Source: Gemmatimonadota bacterium
GTDB lineage: Bacteria > Gemmatimonadota > Gemmatimonadetes > Longimicrobiales > Gaopeijiaceae
Assembly: GCA_027623325.1 (NCBI GenBank)
Contig: JAQBXY010000013.1
Location: 1-64,000, forward strand
Length of the DNA stretch: 64,000 bases
Direction: 5' to 3'
The notes under the pieces: generated by a model
Databases searched by the model: none
The model's input: the letters and a program-made list of their open reading frames with translations, nothing else
Told to the model about the DNA's origin: nothing
Part shown: positions 25,395-34,623 of the stretch, piece after piece
Position numbering within the stretch: the first letter of the stretch is position 1
Layout: each line of letters starts with the position of its first letter
Made by a program: the position numbers and the translations under genes

Positions 25395-26326
25395 CCGGGT
25401 CCGTGCAGTGGGCCTATCCGCCGGGCGTCCCCAACGATCGAGGAACCGTAGCGACCGTCGGGACCTTCGACGGCATACACCTAGGCCATTGGACCGTGTT
25501 GCAAGAGATCCGTACGCGCGCCGAGGCTGCGGGCCGGAGGAGCCTGCTTGTGACGTTCGACCCTCACCCACTTCGCCTCGTCCGCCCGGAACACGCCCCG
25601 TTGCTGCTGACGACCCCGGTCGAGAAGAAAGAGATCCTCGCCGAGAGCGGGCTGGACTACGCAGTGTTCCTATCGTTCACGACGGCCCTGTCGAGGTACG
25701 AACCGCGCCGGTTCGTCGAAGAGATCCTCGTGGAGCGCCTCGGCGTCGAGGAGTTGGTGATCGGCTACGATCATGGATTCGGCCGTGACCGGGCAGGGGA
25801 TCCCGAGACCCTCGCCCGGATTGGACGGGATCTCGGCTTCGCCGTGGACGTTGTCTCGCCGGTGACCGCGGCCGGATCGGCGGTCTCTTCGTCGCGGATC
25901 AGGGCTCTCTTGCTAGCCGGAGACATGCGGTCCGCGCAGGAGTGCCTGGGTCGGCCGTACTCGGTGCGAGGTGTGGTCGTGCGCGGCGAAGGGCGTGGGC
26001 GAGGTCTCGGCTTTCCCACCGCGAACTTGCGGGTTGCCGAGCGCGACAAGTTGGTACCGCCCCAGGGCATTTACGCGGTCCGCGCGGTGCTGCGATCCGG
26101 GACGTACTCCGGCGCCCTGCACCTCGGCCCGCGACCCACATTCAAGGGGTCGCCGCCGACGATCGAGGTCCACTTGCTGGATTTCGACGCCGACATCTAT
26201 GGGGAGGAGATACGGATCGACTTCGTCGAATACCTTCGAGCGATCGAACCGTTTACGACGGTGGCGGCTCTGGTCGAGCAGATCCGTCGCGACGTCGACC
26301 GTGCACGTAGCGCACTCGACCAGTAG
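25391..26326 (+). CDS. ribF: Bifunctional riboflavin kinase/FAD synthetase
   Basis: 311 residues. N-terminal FAD synthetase domain with VGTFDGIHLGHW (about 22-33) and TFDPHPLRLVRPE; the SSSRIRALLLAGDM segment (about 163-176) ends it. C-terminal riboflavin kinase domain has GRGLGFPTANLRV and GVLHLGPRPTF-like GALHLGPRPTFKGSPPTIEV. Converts riboflavin to FMN then FAD. Its TAG is followed 48 nt later by the rpsO leader hairpin. Confidence 0.95.
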   Translation: MTGSVQWAYPPGVPNDRGTVATVGTFDGIHLGHWTVLQEIRTRAEAAGRRSLLVTFDPHPLRLVRPEHAPLLLTTPVEKKEILAESGLDYAVFLSFTTALSRYEPRRFVEEILVERLGVEELVIGYDHGFGRDRAGDPETLARIGRDLGFAVDVVSPVTAAGSAVSSSRIRALLLAGDMRSAQECLGRPYSVRGVVVRGEGRGRGLGFPTANLRVAERDKLVPPQGIYAVRAVLRSGTYSGALHLGPRPTFKGSPPTIEVHLLDFDADIYGEEIRIDFVEYLRAIEPFTTVAALVEQIRRDVDRARSALDQ

Positions 26327-26360
26327 ACGAATGTGCGCGGTTTATCTAGTTTTTTAGGCT

Positions 26361-26395
26361 GATAATCGAAAGCACGTCCGACGGTCGGGCGTTTT
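26361..26395 (+). terminator. GATAAT box and hairpin between ribF and rpsO
   Basis: A GATAAT hexamer (26361-26366) without a good -35 box precedes a hairpin CGTCCGA (26375-26381) / TCGGGCG (26385-26391) with a 3-nt loop and TTTT (26392-26395). It may be a terminator for the upstream operon or a 5' leader structure of rpsO, whose mRNA is autoregulated by S15 in several bacteria. Confidence 0.38.
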
Positions 26396-26442
26396 GCTCT
26401 CGCTTCCCTTGCAGCAATGACTCTCGAGGAGGCACGACGCCG

Positions 26443-26703
26443 ATGGCGATCGTCAAAGAAGACATCATCAAGAAATACCAGCTCCACGAATCTGATCGTG
26501 GCAGCGCTCCGGTCCAGGTCGCGATTCTCACCGCGCGCATCAACTACCTCCGGACCCACTTCGACGCGCACAAGAAGGACCATCACTCCCGTCAGGGATT
26601 GCTCAAGATGGTCGGGCGGCGTCGGCGTCTTCTGGAATACGTCAAAGGCAACGACATCGAGCAGTATCGCGAGCTCATCAAAGATCTCGGGCTGCGCCAT
26701 TAG
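26443..26703 (+). CDS. rpsO: 30S ribosomal protein S15
   Basis: 86 residues, normal length. [20 protein letters not shown] and the [20 protein letters not shown] signature that contacts 16S rRNA helices 20-22 are intact. A GAGGAGG-type ribosome binding site lies just upstream of ATG 26443. Order rpsO-pnp is widely conserved. Confidence 0.97.
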   Translation: MAIVKEDIIKKYQLHESDRGSAPVQVAILTARINYLRTHFDAHKKDHHSRQGLLKMVGRRRRLLEYVKGNDIEQYRELIKDLGLRH

Positions 26704-26976
26704 AAGAAGTGGCGGCCAAGGTTGCCCGACAAGAACGCGGCCCTACGCCGCATCGCAGGACCCGGCGCGGCCGCCAATCGGGCGACCACACCGGCTTTTC
26801 AGCCGAAGGCGTGTGTGCCTCGGGTGGGAGACGGCCTACAACATTGCCGCAGCAAAACGGGCCCACGCATGCGCGTGCCCCCGGGCGGCGGTCGCTCTCT
26901 CCTCCGGAAACCGCATCACTTCGGCCCTTATCCGAGTTCGGCAATGAGCCGAACCAACCGAAGTGAGTGATACAAG
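26704..26976 (+). other. 273-nt rpsO-pnp intergenic region with hairpins
   Basis: The longest non-coding gap in the window. It contains an imperfect self-complementary segment around 26859-26880 (GGGCCCACGC / GCGCGTGCCC) and a perfect 7-bp stem GTTCGGC (26936-26942) / GCCGAAC (26948-26954) with loop AATGA, 22 nt before the pnp start. In E. coli the same interval carries an RNase III-processed stem through which PNPase controls its own mRNA. Short open frames here have no recognisable product and overlap one another in all frames. Confidence 0.45.
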
Positions 26977-29124
26977 ATGATTCAAAGAATGGAGCGCCAG
27001 TTCGCTGGCCGCACACTTACGCTCGAGATCGGTCGTATGGCCAAACTCGCGCAGGGGTCGTGCCTGGTTCAGTACGGCGACACCGTTGTCCTCTGCGCCG
27101 TGACGGTGGATGACAAAGCCACACACCTACCGTTTTTCCCGCTGACGATCGAGTATCGGGAGAAGTCTTACGCCGCCGGAAAAATTCCCGGCGGATTTTT
27201 CAAGCGGGAAGGTCGCCCGGGTGAGAAGGAAATTCTCTCCGCTCGACAAATCGATCGGCCGATTCGGCCCCTCTTCCCCGACGGCTTCAAGAATGAGACG
27301 CAGGTCGCTTGCTTCATTCTGTCCGCGGACCAGGAAAACGATGCGGACGTCCTCGCACTGATCGGGACCTCGGTCGCGCTGAACATGTCGAAGGTGCCCT
27401 TCAACACACCGGTCGCATCGGTGAGAGTTGGACGCATTCAGGGCAACTGGGTGATCAACCCTACCTTCCAGCAGCTGGCCTACTCGGACGTCGATATCGT
27501 GGTCGCCGGTTCGGCCCACGCCATTACGATGGTCGAGGGCGGCGCGCTCGAAGTACCCGAGGCCGAAATCCTCGAAGCGCTCACGATCGCTCAAGAGGCG
27601 ATTCGTGAACTGTGCGTGTTCCAGACGGAATTCCTGGAGGGGCATACCGTTCCCGACATGGAGTGGACCGCGATCCAGCCCGATGCCGACCTGAAGGCGA
27701 AGGTCGACTCCGTGGCCGCGGTTCGCGTCGCCGAGGCGTTGAACCTCGGTGACAAGCAGGAGCGCAATCAGGCGATGGCGGCCGTGACGGAACACGTCAT
27801 CGCCGAGCTGACCGAGGAAGACGCGCAGTACGCCGAGCACGCCAAGGACATCGGCGAGATCCTCCGTTCCATCGAGAAGAAGACGATGCGTCGTCAGATC
27901 CTGGACAAGGGGGAGAGGGCCGACGGACGAGGCCTCGACGACATTCGTCAGATTACTTCCGAAGTCGGTGTACTGCCACGAACGCACGGTTCGGCGTTGT
28001 TTACTCGAGGGCAGACCCAGGCGTTGGCCGTCGTGACGTTGGGCACGTCGCGCGACGAGCAGCGCATCGACTCGATCGATTCTCGCGAAGAGATCACGAA
28101 GTCGTTCATGCTCCACTACAACTTCCCGCCGTTCTCGGTCGGTGAGGCTCGTCCGTTCCGAGGGACGTCGCGCCGCGAGGTCGGTCACGGAAACCTGGCC
28201 GAGCGGGCCATACAGCCCCTTCTGCCTGCCTACGACGACTTTCCATACACGATTCGTATCGTGTCGGACGTGCTCGAGTCCAACGGGTCGTCCTCCATGG
28301 CGACGGTCTGCGGATCATCGCTCGCGCTCATGGACGCCGGTGTCCCGATCAAGTCCGCTTGTGCGGGCGTAGCCATGGGGCTGATCAAGGAGGGCTCCGA
28401 TGTGGCAATCCTCACCGACATTCTCGGTCTCGAGGATGCACTCGGCGACATGGATTTCAAGGTCGCGGGGACCCGCGCCGGTGTGACCTCGATCCAGATG
28501 GACATCAAGATCGAGGGGCTCACGGTCGAGATCCTGACCGAGGCGCTGGAGCGAGCCCACAAGGGCCGTCTGCACATCCTCGACCAGATGGAGAAGGCGC
28601 TCGCAGGACCGCGAGACGATCTGTCCGCCTACGCGCCCCGCATCGTGTCCATTCAGATCAACCCCGAGAAGATCGGTGAGATCATTGGGCCGAAGGGCAA
28701 GACGATTCGCGCGATCCAGGAAGAGTCAGGCGCCAAGATCGACATCGACGACTCCGGTATCGTGAAGATCGCGGCTGTTTCCGCTGAAGCCGGCGCGCGA
28801 GCACGCGAAATGATCGAGGCGATCGTCAAGGATCCCGAAGTGGGCCGGATCTACGAAGGTCCGGTCAAGAACACGACCACCTTCGGGGCCTTCGTCGAGA
28901 TCATGCCGGGCACCGAAGGCCTCTGCCACATCTCCGAGCTGCAGGAAGCACGTACGGAGAACACGGAGGACGTCGTCAAGAAGGGCGACATCGTTCGCGT
29001 GAAGCTTCTCTCGATCGACGAGAAGGGCCGACTCCGCCTCTCTCGCAAGGCCGCGATGGCTGAAGATGCGCAGGCCGCGGATGGTGGAGCCTCGGCCGGT
29101 GCCGAGGACGGTTCCGAAGACTAG
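26977..29124 (+). CDS. pnp: Polyribonucleotide nucleotidyltransferase (PNPase)
   Basis: 715 residues: two RNase PH-like domains (1-210 and about 315-540) joined by the all-helical linker, KH domain (KIGEIIGPKGKTIRAIQEES, near 565) and S1 domain (GRIYEGPVKNTTTFGAFVEI, near 623). The second core holds KVAGTRAGVTSIQMDIKI, which carries the catalytic Asp residues. 3'-5' phosphorolytic RNA decay, part of the degradosome where present. An alternative ATG at 26989 would shorten it by four residues. Confidence 0.97.
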   Translation: MIQRMERQFAGRTLTLEIGRMAKLAQGSCLVQYGDTVVLCAVTVDDKATHLPFFPLTIEYREKSYAAGKIPGGFFKREGRPGEKEILSARQIDRPIRPLFPDGFKNETQVACFILSADQENDADVLALIGTSVALNMSKVPFNTPVASVRVGRIQGNWVINPTFQQLAYSDVDIVVAGSAHAITMVEGGALEVPEAEILEALTIAQEAIRELCVFQTEFLEGHTVPDMEWTAIQPDADLKAKVDSVAAVRVAEALNLGDKQERNQAMAAVTEHVIAELTEEDAQYAEHAKDIGEILRSIEKKTMRRQILDKGERADGRGLDDIRQITSEVGVLPRTHGSALFTRGQTQALAVVTLGTSRDEQRIDSIDSREEITKSFMLHYNFPPFSVGEARPFRGTSRREVGHGNLAERAIQPLLPAYDDFPYTIRIVSDVLESNGSSSMATVCGSSLALMDAGVPIKSACAGVAMGLIKEGSDVAILTDILGLEDALGDMDFKVAGTRAGVTSIQMDIKIEGLTVEILTEALERAHKGRLHILDQMEKALAGPRDDLSAYAPRIVSIQINPEKIGEIIGPKGKTIRAIQEESGAKIDIDDSGIVKIAAVSAEAGARAREMIEAIVKDPEVGRIYEGPVKNTTTFGAFVEIMPGTEGLCHISELQEARTENTEDVVKKGDIVRVKLLSIDEKGRLRLSRKAAMAEDAQAADGGASAGAEDGSED

Positions 29125-29151
29125 ACCAGGGCGATGAACGAAGCACGAGGG

Positions 29152-29187
29152 CGGAGAGGGCACGGGCGGGCGCCTGTGCCCTCTCCG
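29152..29187 (+). terminator. Strong hairpin between pnp and the M16 peptidase gene
   Basis: Perfect 12-bp stem CGGAGAGGGCAC (29152-29163) / GTGCCCTCTCCG (29176-29187) followed by ATTTCCCC. The short T-run makes it a partial intrinsic terminator or a 3'-end stabiliser for the pnp mRNA. Its presence argues that the peptidase starts downstream, at 29236. Confidence 0.45.
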
Positions 29188-29235
29188 ATTTCCCCGACGG
29201 CGGAACCGGCCTCGGCGTCGGCCACGACCGACGCG

Positions 29236-30471
29236 ATGGTGGAGTCCCGGCTCGACAACGGCATCCGGGTTCTGAGTGAGAAGATCCCTGGGGTCCGTTC
29301 GGCGGCCGTCGGTGTTTGGATCCGTCAGGGTGCGGCGCACGAGACCGCAGTCCAAACGGGTGTAAGCCATTTGCTCGAACACATGGTGTTCAAAGGCACC
29401 GCCAAACGCTCGGCGCTCGAAATTGCCGACGCGCTCGAGGGACTGGGTGGCTCACTCGACGCGTACACCAGCCGGGAGCACACCTCCTACCAGGCGCGGG
29501 TGCTCGACGAACACCTTCCCGAAGCCCTCGATGTGCTTGCGGACTTGGTTCTGGCTCCCCGACTCGATGATGCGGATCTCGCCCTCGAGCGTGAAGTGGT
29601 TCTGGAAGAGATCGCACAAGTCGAGGACACCCCGGATGATCTGGTTTTCGAGCTGCACGGCCATCGGCTCTGGGGTGAGCACTCCTACGGGCGCTCGATC
29701 TTGGGAACCAACGACTCCGTCACGAGCATGCCCCGAGACACGCTCCGGGCGATCCACTCGGATCGTTATGTAGGAGACAATCTCGTGGTCGCGGCGGCCG
29801 GCAACGTCGATCACGACGACTTCGTGGACCGTGTGGAGGGGCTGTTCGGAGGGCTCGGGCGTGGTGCCCGCGCCGCCGTGGTTTCGGCCCCTCCGGAGAC
29901 GACGACCGGTGTGGAAATCGTGGAACGACCCACGGCGCAAACCCACATCGTGTTCGGGACTGCAGCTCCTGGTCACTCCCACGAAGATCGTTATGCGCTG
30001 ATCTTGCTTTCATCCGCGCTCGGGGGGGGCATGAGTTCCCGGCTCTTTCAGCGCGTGCGAGAGGAACTGGGTCTCTGTTACTCCGTCTTTACCTATCAGA
30101 ATTTTTTCGGCGTCGCCGGAGTAACCGGCGTCTACGTGGGCACGCGCCCCGGCACGGCGGAACAGGCTGCGGCGGCGGTGCGGGAAGAAATGACGCGAGT
30201 CGCGACGGAGGGCCTTTCGGCGTCGGACCTCGACCGAATCAAGCGCCAGCTAAAAGGCCAGGTGATGCTGTCGCTCGAGTCCACGGGCTCTCGGCTGTAC
30301 CGGCTCGCTTCGTTCGCGCTCCACGAGGAGCCGTTCCGTGGGCTCGATGACGTCCTCGAGCGCATTGATTCGGTCTCGGAAGCCGACATTAGACGGGTGG
30401 GGGAGCGCTTTTTCGATCCGACCCGACACCTTGAGTTGAGACTCGGGCCCGCGGACAGTCGCGACGCCTAG
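29236..30471 (+). CDS. M16 family zinc metallopeptidase (processing-peptidase type)
   Basis: 411 residues from ATG 29236. An upstream ATG at 29134 is in frame, but it would translate through the 12-bp hairpin into a low-complexity Ala/Pro segment. Inverse zinc motif HLLEH (45-49) with the downstream Glu in LEREVVLEEIAQVEDTPD. The C-terminal half has the inactive M16 domain with SSALGGGMSSRLFQRVREEL. Family cleaves peptides inside a clamshell chamber; B. subtilis YmxG/MlpA also lies just after pnp. Cytoplasmic, no signal peptide. Targets unknown. Confidence 0.88.
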   Translation: MVESRLDNGIRVLSEKIPGVRSAAVGVWIRQGAAHETAVQTGVSHLLEHMVFKGTAKRSALEIADALEGLGGSLDAYTSREHTSYQARVLDEHLPEALDVLADLVLAPRLDDADLALEREVVLEEIAQVEDTPDDLVFELHGHRLWGEHSYGRSILGTNDSVTSMPRDTLRAIHSDRYVGDNLVVAAAGNVDHDDFVDRVEGLFGGLGRGARAAVVSAPPETTTGVEIVERPTAQTHIVFGTAAPGHSHEDRYALILLSSALGGGMSSRLFQRVREELGLCYSVFTYQNFFGVAGVTGVYVGTRPGTAEQAAAAVREEMTRVATEGLSASDLDRIKRQLKGQVMLSLESTGSRLYRLASFALHEEPFRGLDDVLERIDSVSEADIRRVGERFFDPTRHLELRLGPADSRDA

Positions 30472-30510
30472 GTTCGACCCTGTTTGCCAAATCCAACACG
30501 AGAGACTGAG

Positions 30511-31641
30511 ATGCTGATTGGCGTACCGAAGGAGATCAAGCCCGACGAGTATCGGGTCGCCCTGACCCCGGCGGGGGCAGAGATGCTCGCCCATGCCGGT
30601 CACCAGGTCTTCGTGGAGCAGGGGGCGGGTCTCGGGAGCGGGTTCACAGACGACTACTACGAGAATGCAGGCGCCACCATGCTCGGGACTGCCGCCGAAG
30701 TTTGGGCGAAGGCCGAGATGATCATGAAGGTGAAGGAGCCAATCAGCCCTGAGTGGCCGCACATGCGAAAGGGACAGGTGATCTTCACCTACTTCCACTT
30801 CGCAGCCGCCGAGGACCTGACGAAGGCCGTGATCGCTTCGGGCGCCATCGCCATCGCATATGAAACGGTCGAGTTGCCGTCCGGTGAGCTGCCACTTCTC
30901 ACTCCGATGAGTGAAGTAGCGGGACGGATGGCCGTCCAGGAAGGCGCCAAGTACCTCGAGAAGCCACAGGGTGGGCTCGGAGTGCTTCTCGGTGGCGTGC
31001 CCGGGGTGAAGCCTGGCAAAGTCCTGATCCTCGGTGGCGGCGTCGTGGGCACGAACGCCGCAAAGATGGCCGCGGGAATCGGTGCGCGCGTCGCCATCAT
31101 GGACATCAGCCTCGAGCGTCTGCGGTACCTCGATGATGTGATGCCGGCGAACGTGCATACGCTCTTCAGCACGCGATATGCGATCCGCAAGCAGGTCGAG
31201 GACGCAGATCTGATCATCGGTGCCGTTCTGATTCCGGGTGCCAAGGCGCCGAGTCTGATCACGCGCGAGGACCTGAGCCTGATGCGTGAGGGAACAGTGA
31301 TCGTCGACGTTGCGGTGGATCAGGGCGGCTGCGTGGAGACCATCAAGCCCACGACGCACAAGGACCCCGTGTACACGGTCGATGGCGTGATCCACTACGC
31401 TGTTGCGAATATGCCGGGGGGTGTGCCGCGAACGAGCACGTTAGCGCTCACCAACGCCACGCTGCCGTACGCGGTGGCGCTTGCCGGCAAGGGCTGGAAG
31501 AGGGCGTGCGCGGACAACGCGGCTCTCAAGTACGGAGTGAATGTCGTGGATGGTCACGTTACGTACCGTGGGGTGGCTGACGCCTTCGGGATGGACTTCC
31601 GGCAGGTGGACGACTTCCTGTCCGGATCAGCGGACGCATAA
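30511..31641 (+). CDS. ald: Alanine dehydrogenase
   Basis: 376 residues from ATG 30511. Substrate residues R15, K75 and H96 are in place ([27 protein letters not shown]), and the NAD-binding loop [18 protein letters not shown] lies near 175. [12 protein letters not shown] holds the second catalytic Asp. Reversible oxidative deamination of alanine to pyruvate and ammonia. dut begins 1 nt after its stop. Confidence 0.96.
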   Translation: MLIGVPKEIKPDEYRVALTPAGAEMLAHAGHQVFVEQGAGLGSGFTDDYYENAGATMLGTAAEVWAKAEMIMKVKEPISPEWPHMRKGQVIFTYFHFAAAEDLTKAVIASGAIAIAYETVELPSGELPLLTPMSEVAGRMAVQEGAKYLEKPQGGLGVLLGGVPGVKPGKVLILGGGVVGTNAAKMAAGIGARVAIMDISLERLRYLDDVMPANVHTLFSTRYAIRKQVEDADLIIGAVLIPGAKAPSLITREDLSLMREGTVIVDVAVDQGGCVETIKPTTHKDPVYTVDGVIHYAVANMPGGVPRTSTLALTNATLPYAVALAGKGWKRACADNAALKYGVNVVDGHVTYRGVADAFGMDFRQVDDFLSGSADA

Positions 31642-31642
31642 G

Positions 31643-32083
31643 GTGGAGGTCCGGTTCACGAGGCTGCGTTCGAATCCCGACCTGCCGCTGCCCGAGCGCG
31701 CGACAGCGCTTGCGGCAGGGTACGATGTGCGTTCGGCGGAGGATACCGTCGTCTTGCACCCGGGTGAGATTCGCCTCGTGAACACGGGCCTTCTTATGGA
31801 GCTTCCCGAAGGTGTGGAGTGCCAGGTTCGTCCTCGGTCTGGACTGGCGCTGAAGCACGGTATCACGCTTCCGAATAGTCCGGGGACGATCGACCCGGAC
31901 TATCGGGGAGAGGTCCGGGTGATTATGCAGAACCTGGGAACCGAGCCCGTGACCCTCGAGCGCGGGGAACGAATCGCGCAGTTGGTGTTCGCACGATTCG
32001 AAACGCCCGATGTGATCGAAGTACATGAGGTTTCGTCGACCGAACGGGGCGATGGGGGGTTCGGTAGCACAGGGAAAGGCTGA
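31643..32083 (+). CDS. dut: dUTP diphosphatase
   Basis: 146 residues from GTG 31643, just after the ald stop. Trimeric dUTPase motifs: AGYDVRSAE (motif 1), [12 protein letters not shown] (2), [11 protein letters not shown] (3), GERIAQLVF (4) and [10 protein letters not shown] (5). Removes dUTP and supplies dUMP for thymidylate synthesis. Pairing with ald has no obvious functional meaning. Confidence 0.94.
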   Translation: MEVRFTRLRSNPDLPLPERATALAAGYDVRSAEDTVVLHPGEIRLVNTGLLMELPEGVECQVRPRSGLALKHGITLPNSPGTIDPDYRGEVRVIMQNLGTEPVTLERGERIAQLVFARFETPDVIEVHEVSSTERGDGGFGSTGKG

Positions 32084-32188
32084 TCCGAACACGATACTAG
32101 CACCCGGGTCGAGGTAAACGTATGTTCATTCCGCCCTGCCCGAGAGCCAAGATGGCCCCGCTGAACGCCTTAGGCCGCCCTTAGCGCA

Positions 32189-33241
32189 TTGACGTTGCTC
32201 ACTGATCTCACGAATTGGCTGAATTCCGGTAGCCTGATTCCCGTTAACGACATCGCTGTCGACCTAGGAACGGCGAACACGCTCGTCTACGTGAAGGGCG
32301 AAGGGATCGTTCTGAACGAGCCATCCGTGGTGGCCGTCGAGCGCGGGAGCCGCCGGATCAAGGGAATCGGCCTCGAGGCGAAGCGGATGCTCGGCCGGAC
32401 CCCGGAGGGCATCGAGGCGATCCGTCCGCTCAAGGACGGGGTGATCGCCGACGTGGACGTCACGGAGATGATGCTGCGTCACTTCCTGAAGCAGGTCACG
32501 TCGAAACGTATCTTTCGGATCAAGCCGAGGGTCGTCGTCGGAGTCCCATCGGGCATCACCGAGTTGGAACGGCGCGCCGTTCGGTCGTCGGCAATGTCAG
32601 CGGGCGCCAAAGCCGTCTACATGGTGGACGAACCGATGGCCGCGGCGATCGGGGTGGGCCTTCCCGTGGAGACCCCGACGGGGAACATGGTGATCGACAT
32701 CGGTGGCGGAACCACCGAGATCGCGGTCATCGCGCTCTCGGGGATCGTTTCCAACACCTCGATCCGAGTGGGTGGTGATGAACTCGACGCGGCGATCGTG
32801 ACCTTTCTGCGCAAGAACTACAACCTGCTCATCGGCGAACCGACGGCCGAGGCCATCAAGATCCAGATCGGATCGGCCTTCGACTTCGGTGAAGAGCGGG
32901 AAATGGACGTGAAGGGTAGGGATCTGGTATCGGGTATTCCCAAGACGGTGACCGTTCATTCCCAGGAGGTCCGGGAGTGCATCCAGGAGCCGATTCAGGC
33001 GATCGTCGAGGCGGTGCGCCGGGCGCTGGAGATTACGCCTCCGGAGCTGTCGTCCGATATCGTCGATCGAGGGATCGTCATGACAGGTGGGGGTGCGCTC
33101 ATCCGCGGACTCGACCGACTGTTGAAGCACGAGACGAATCTCCCGATCCATGTGGACGAGGAACCGCTCACGTGTGTCGTTCGCGGTGCCGGTCGGATTC
33201 TTGACGACCTAGTGAAATACCGCTCTGTCCTAGTCCAGTAG
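32189..33241 (+). CDS. mreB: Rod shape-determining actin homologue MreB
   Basis: 350 residues. The start is TTG 32189: an in-frame stop lies shortly upstream and the first ATG would remove the ATP-binding loop. Phosphate 1 [13 protein letters not shown] (near 24), [12 protein letters not shown] (phosphate 2) and the adenosine motif [14 protein letters not shown] are intact. Forms membrane-attached filaments that steer lateral wall synthesis. The N-terminal amphipathic stretch [12 protein letters not shown] could anchor it. Start of the elongasome cluster; the 105-nt gap before it shows no clear promoter. Confidence 0.96.
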   Translation: MTLLTDLTNWLNSGSLIPVNDIAVDLGTANTLVYVKGEGIVLNEPSVVAVERGSRRIKGIGLEAKRMLGRTPEGIEAIRPLKDGVIADVDVTEMMLRHFLKQVTSKRIFRIKPRVVVGVPSGITELERRAVRSSAMSAGAKAVYMVDEPMAAAIGVGLPVETPTGNMVIDIGGGTTEIAVIALSGIVSNTSIRVGGDELDAAIVTFLRKNYNLLIGEPTAEAIKIQIGSAFDFGEEREMDVKGRDLVSGIPKTVTVHSQEVRECIQEPIQAIVEAVRRALEITPPELSSDIVDRGIVMTGGGALIRGLDRLLKHETNLPIHVDEEPLTCVVRGAGRILDDLVKYRSVLVQ

Positions 33242-33253
33242 GCGGTTAGCAGG

Positions 33254-34144
33254 TTGCCCACGTACGGCAACGAGCCCGAGACCAACGGTCGCCAGCGAGA
33301 CTTCGTCGTCGCAGGGATCATTTTGGTTTTGGCGCTGTTCACCTCCTACCTTTCCGAAGCGAGCCAACAGAGGGTTTCTGCAGCATTGCAGGTCAGTGTC
33401 TTGCGCCCCTTCATCGCGACGCAGGCTCGGCTGGCGGACTCCCGGCTCCGAGCCACCCAGATCGACTCCCTGACCGCGGAGCTCGACGCGTTGTCGGCGA
33501 TGATGTCGACACACGCCGCACTCGTCGATGAGAACCGTACCCTCCGTGATCTGATGGACCTCGGGGCTCGCGCCGGTACCAATTATCAGCCGGCGACGGT
33601 ACTCCGGCCGGGGACCGCAGGTTCGGAGAGCATGTTTCTCGTGGACGTCGGCTCGGACCACGGGATCCAGCGCGGCTCGCCTGTTGTGAGCCCGCAGGGG
33701 CTCGTCGGCGTGATTCGTGAGGTGCGCCCGGGGAGTTCCGTAGGAATGGACTGGAGTCACCCTGAATTCCGTGCGAGCGCGATGCTCGCCGACGGCACGA
33801 CCTACGGGATGGTGGAGAATCGCCGGGGGCGTTTCCGCGAGGAGGACCGCCTGGTCTTGAACGGGGTCGCCTACAACGAGCCGGTGGGCCCGGGAATCGT
33901 TGTCGTGACGAGTGGACTCGGTGACGTCTTTCCCCGCGGAATACCCATCGGTCGGATCGACGGGCTCGCCTCTACCCAGGGGAGTTGGCTGAAGATCTAC
34001 TGGCTGGAGCCGATGGTACATCCGGGTTCGGCGACCCACGTGTTGGTCCTCACGAGCGAAGTGAGTCCCGACGTCTCGGACGTCTGGCCAAGCGATTCGA
34101 TACGGACGGGGGAAGAAGCGGCACGCGGGGGGCCGGGCTCTTGA
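33254..34144 (+). CDS. mreC: Rod shape-determining protein MreC
   Basis: 296 residues from TTG 33254. One membrane helix (about 17-34), a coiled coil (about 55-100, ending ENRTLRDLMDLGARAG) and the MreC beta-barrel domains (VDVGSDHGIQRGSPVVSPQG; VTSGLGDVFPRGIPIGRI). Periplasmic scaffold between MreB/D and the PBP2-RodA synthase. Thirteen nt after mreB and overlapping mreD. Confidence 0.93.
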   Translation: MPTYGNEPETNGRQRDFVVAGIILVLALFTSYLSEASQQRVSAALQVSVLRPFIATQARLADSRLRATQIDSLTAELDALSAMMSTHAALVDENRTLRDLMDLGARAGTNYQPATVLRPGTAGSESMFLVDVGSDHGIQRGSPVVSPQGLVGVIREVRPGSSVGMDWSHPEFRASAMLADGTTYGMVENRRGRFREEDRLVLNGVAYNEPVGPGIVVVTSGLGDVFPRGIPIGRIDGLASTQGSWLKIYWLEPMVHPGSATHVLVLTSEVSPDVSDVWPSDSIRTGEEAARGGPGS

Positions 34145-34623
34145 GTACTCGAGTGAGGCTGCGCGTATGGGTGCTGATCGCCCTCCTCTTCGTGCTGCAC
34201 TTCATGTTGCATGTCGGCTTCGGCTTCGCGGACGGCGCTCCCGACCTGCTGACGGTCTCCCTTCTGCTTGCTGCCCGAGAAATTGGCTTCGGACGAGCTG
34301 CTGCGGTGGGATTGATCTTCGGCCTTCTCGAGGACGCACTCACCGTCTTGGCCTTCGGGGCCAACAGCATCGCAATGACCCTTACCGCGATCGGTGGGGC
34401 GTTTACCCGGGATCTCTTCGTCGGCGATTCGCGGGTGTTCCTCGTGTCCTATCTTGTCATCGGAAAGTGGGCGCGAGACCTGGTTCACTGGATCGCGGTC
34501 GGTGAGGGTCTGAGACAGCCGTTCGTGGACCAAGTGCTGATTCAGGGAGCGATCGGGGCGGGGTACGCCGCTCTGGTCGGCATCGTGCTCGCAGGGCTGA
34601 CCGGCCTGGGAAGAGAAGCGTGA
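34141..34623 (+). CDS. mreD: Rod shape-determining protein MreD
   Basis: 160 residues from TTG 34141, overlapping the mreC stop by 4 nt. About five membrane helices (VWVLIALLFVLHFMLHVGF; GFGRAAAVGLIFGLLEDALT), with the MreD-type GLLEDALTVLAFGANS loop. Integral membrane member of the elongasome. All three mre genes use TTG starts. Overlaps mrdA by 4 nt. Confidence 0.88.
   Translation: MSTRVRLRVWVLIALLFVLHFMLHVGFGFADGAPDLLTVSLLLAAREIGFGRAAAVGLIFGLLEDALTVLAFGANSIAMTLTAIGGAFTRDLFVGDSRVFLVSYLVIGKWARDLVHWIAVGEGLRQPFVDQVLIQGAIGAGYAALVGIVLAGLTGLGREA

Noticed and set aside
26709-26966. Short open frames in the rpsO-pnp gap
   Set aside because: Several overlapping frames of similar length, all Arg/Pro/Gly-rich; the hairpins explain the region better.
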